Part shown: positions 22,857-22,881 of the stretch, one piece after another
Layout of the letters: the number at the start of each line of letters is the position of its first letter
How positions within the stretch are numbered: the first letter of the stretch is position 1
Assembly: GCA_036524155.1 (NCBI GenBank)
Contig: DATDCV010000513.1
Coordinates: forward strand, 1-22,881
Length of the DNA: 22,881 nucleotides
Source: DATDCV01 sp036524155
GTDB taxonomy: Bacteria; Verrucomicrobiota; Verrucomicrobiia; Limisphaerales; UBA8199
Reading direction: 5' to 3'
Program-made: the position numbers and the translations under genes
Notes under the pieces: generated by a model
Databases searched by the model: none
Seen by the model: the letters and a program-made list of their open reading frames with translations, nothing else
What the model was told of the DNA's origin: nothing

Positions 22857-22881
22857 GCTCCGTCTTCACGGCGGCGAGCGG

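Overview
This GC-rich, gene-dense window looks like ordinary chromosome of a bacterium, most probably a Verrucomicrobiota member of the Pedosphaera/Limisphaerales type. That placement is an inference. It rests on a DksA-like protein without zinc cysteines sitting directly before rpmG (L33) and rpsR (S18), a FolE2-type GTP cyclohydrolase, a bacterial PUR-alpha-like (DUF3276) protein, a DUF5060 glycoside hydrolase, and frequent weak Shine-Dalgarno sites with GTG/TTG starts. There is no phage, transposase, CRISPR array, rRNA or tRNA.

Layout. 37-3432 (minus) is a coaD - DUF177 - rpmF - plsX - fabH unit covering coenzyme A, ribosomal L32 and fatty acid/phospholipid initiation. 3555-5351 (minus) is the C-terminal half only of carbamoyl-phosphate synthase large subunit; its N-terminal partner is not in the window. 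5459-6363 (plus) holds a DUF4149 membrane protein and a PUR-alpha-like nucleic-acid-binding protein. 6402-9499 (minus) holds a phospholipase D-like lipoprotein, nadD and rsfS. 9647-11497 (minus) is the primary sigma factor, with a 416-base gap behind it. 11914-13343 (minus) holds panD and a secreted endonuclease/exonuclease/phosphatase-family protein. 13448-15535 (plus) holds folE2 and then the DksA-like - rpmG - rpsR unit, ended by a clear intrinsic terminator. 15623-16799 (plus) is a ZIP metal transporter coupled to a Fur-family regulator and closed by a bidirectional terminator. 16875-18819 (minus) holds a small basic protein, prmA and a histidine phosphatase. 18899-20602 (minus) is a DHH phosphoesterase - RNase PH pair. 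A 116-bp inverted-repeat (REPIN-like) element lies at 20721-20836. From 20901 (plus) there is a secreted clan GH-A glycoside hydrolase with an inserted sugar-binding-like module and a suspicious C-terminus.

Taken together the genes serve core growth: lipid, CoA, NAD, pyrimidine/arginine and folate/queuosine-type pterin metabolism, ribosome biogenesis and control, RNA turnover and housekeeping transcription. Metal handling and polysaccharide degradation sit beside them. The points most worth a second look are the orphan half-CarB, a recurring promoter layout that puts the -10 box only 6-7 nt before the start codon (predicted leaderless mRNAs), the zinc-free DksA-like/L33 pair next to a ZIP-Fur module, the REPIN-like element, and the ~300-residue unrecognised N-terminal part of the PLD lipoprotein.
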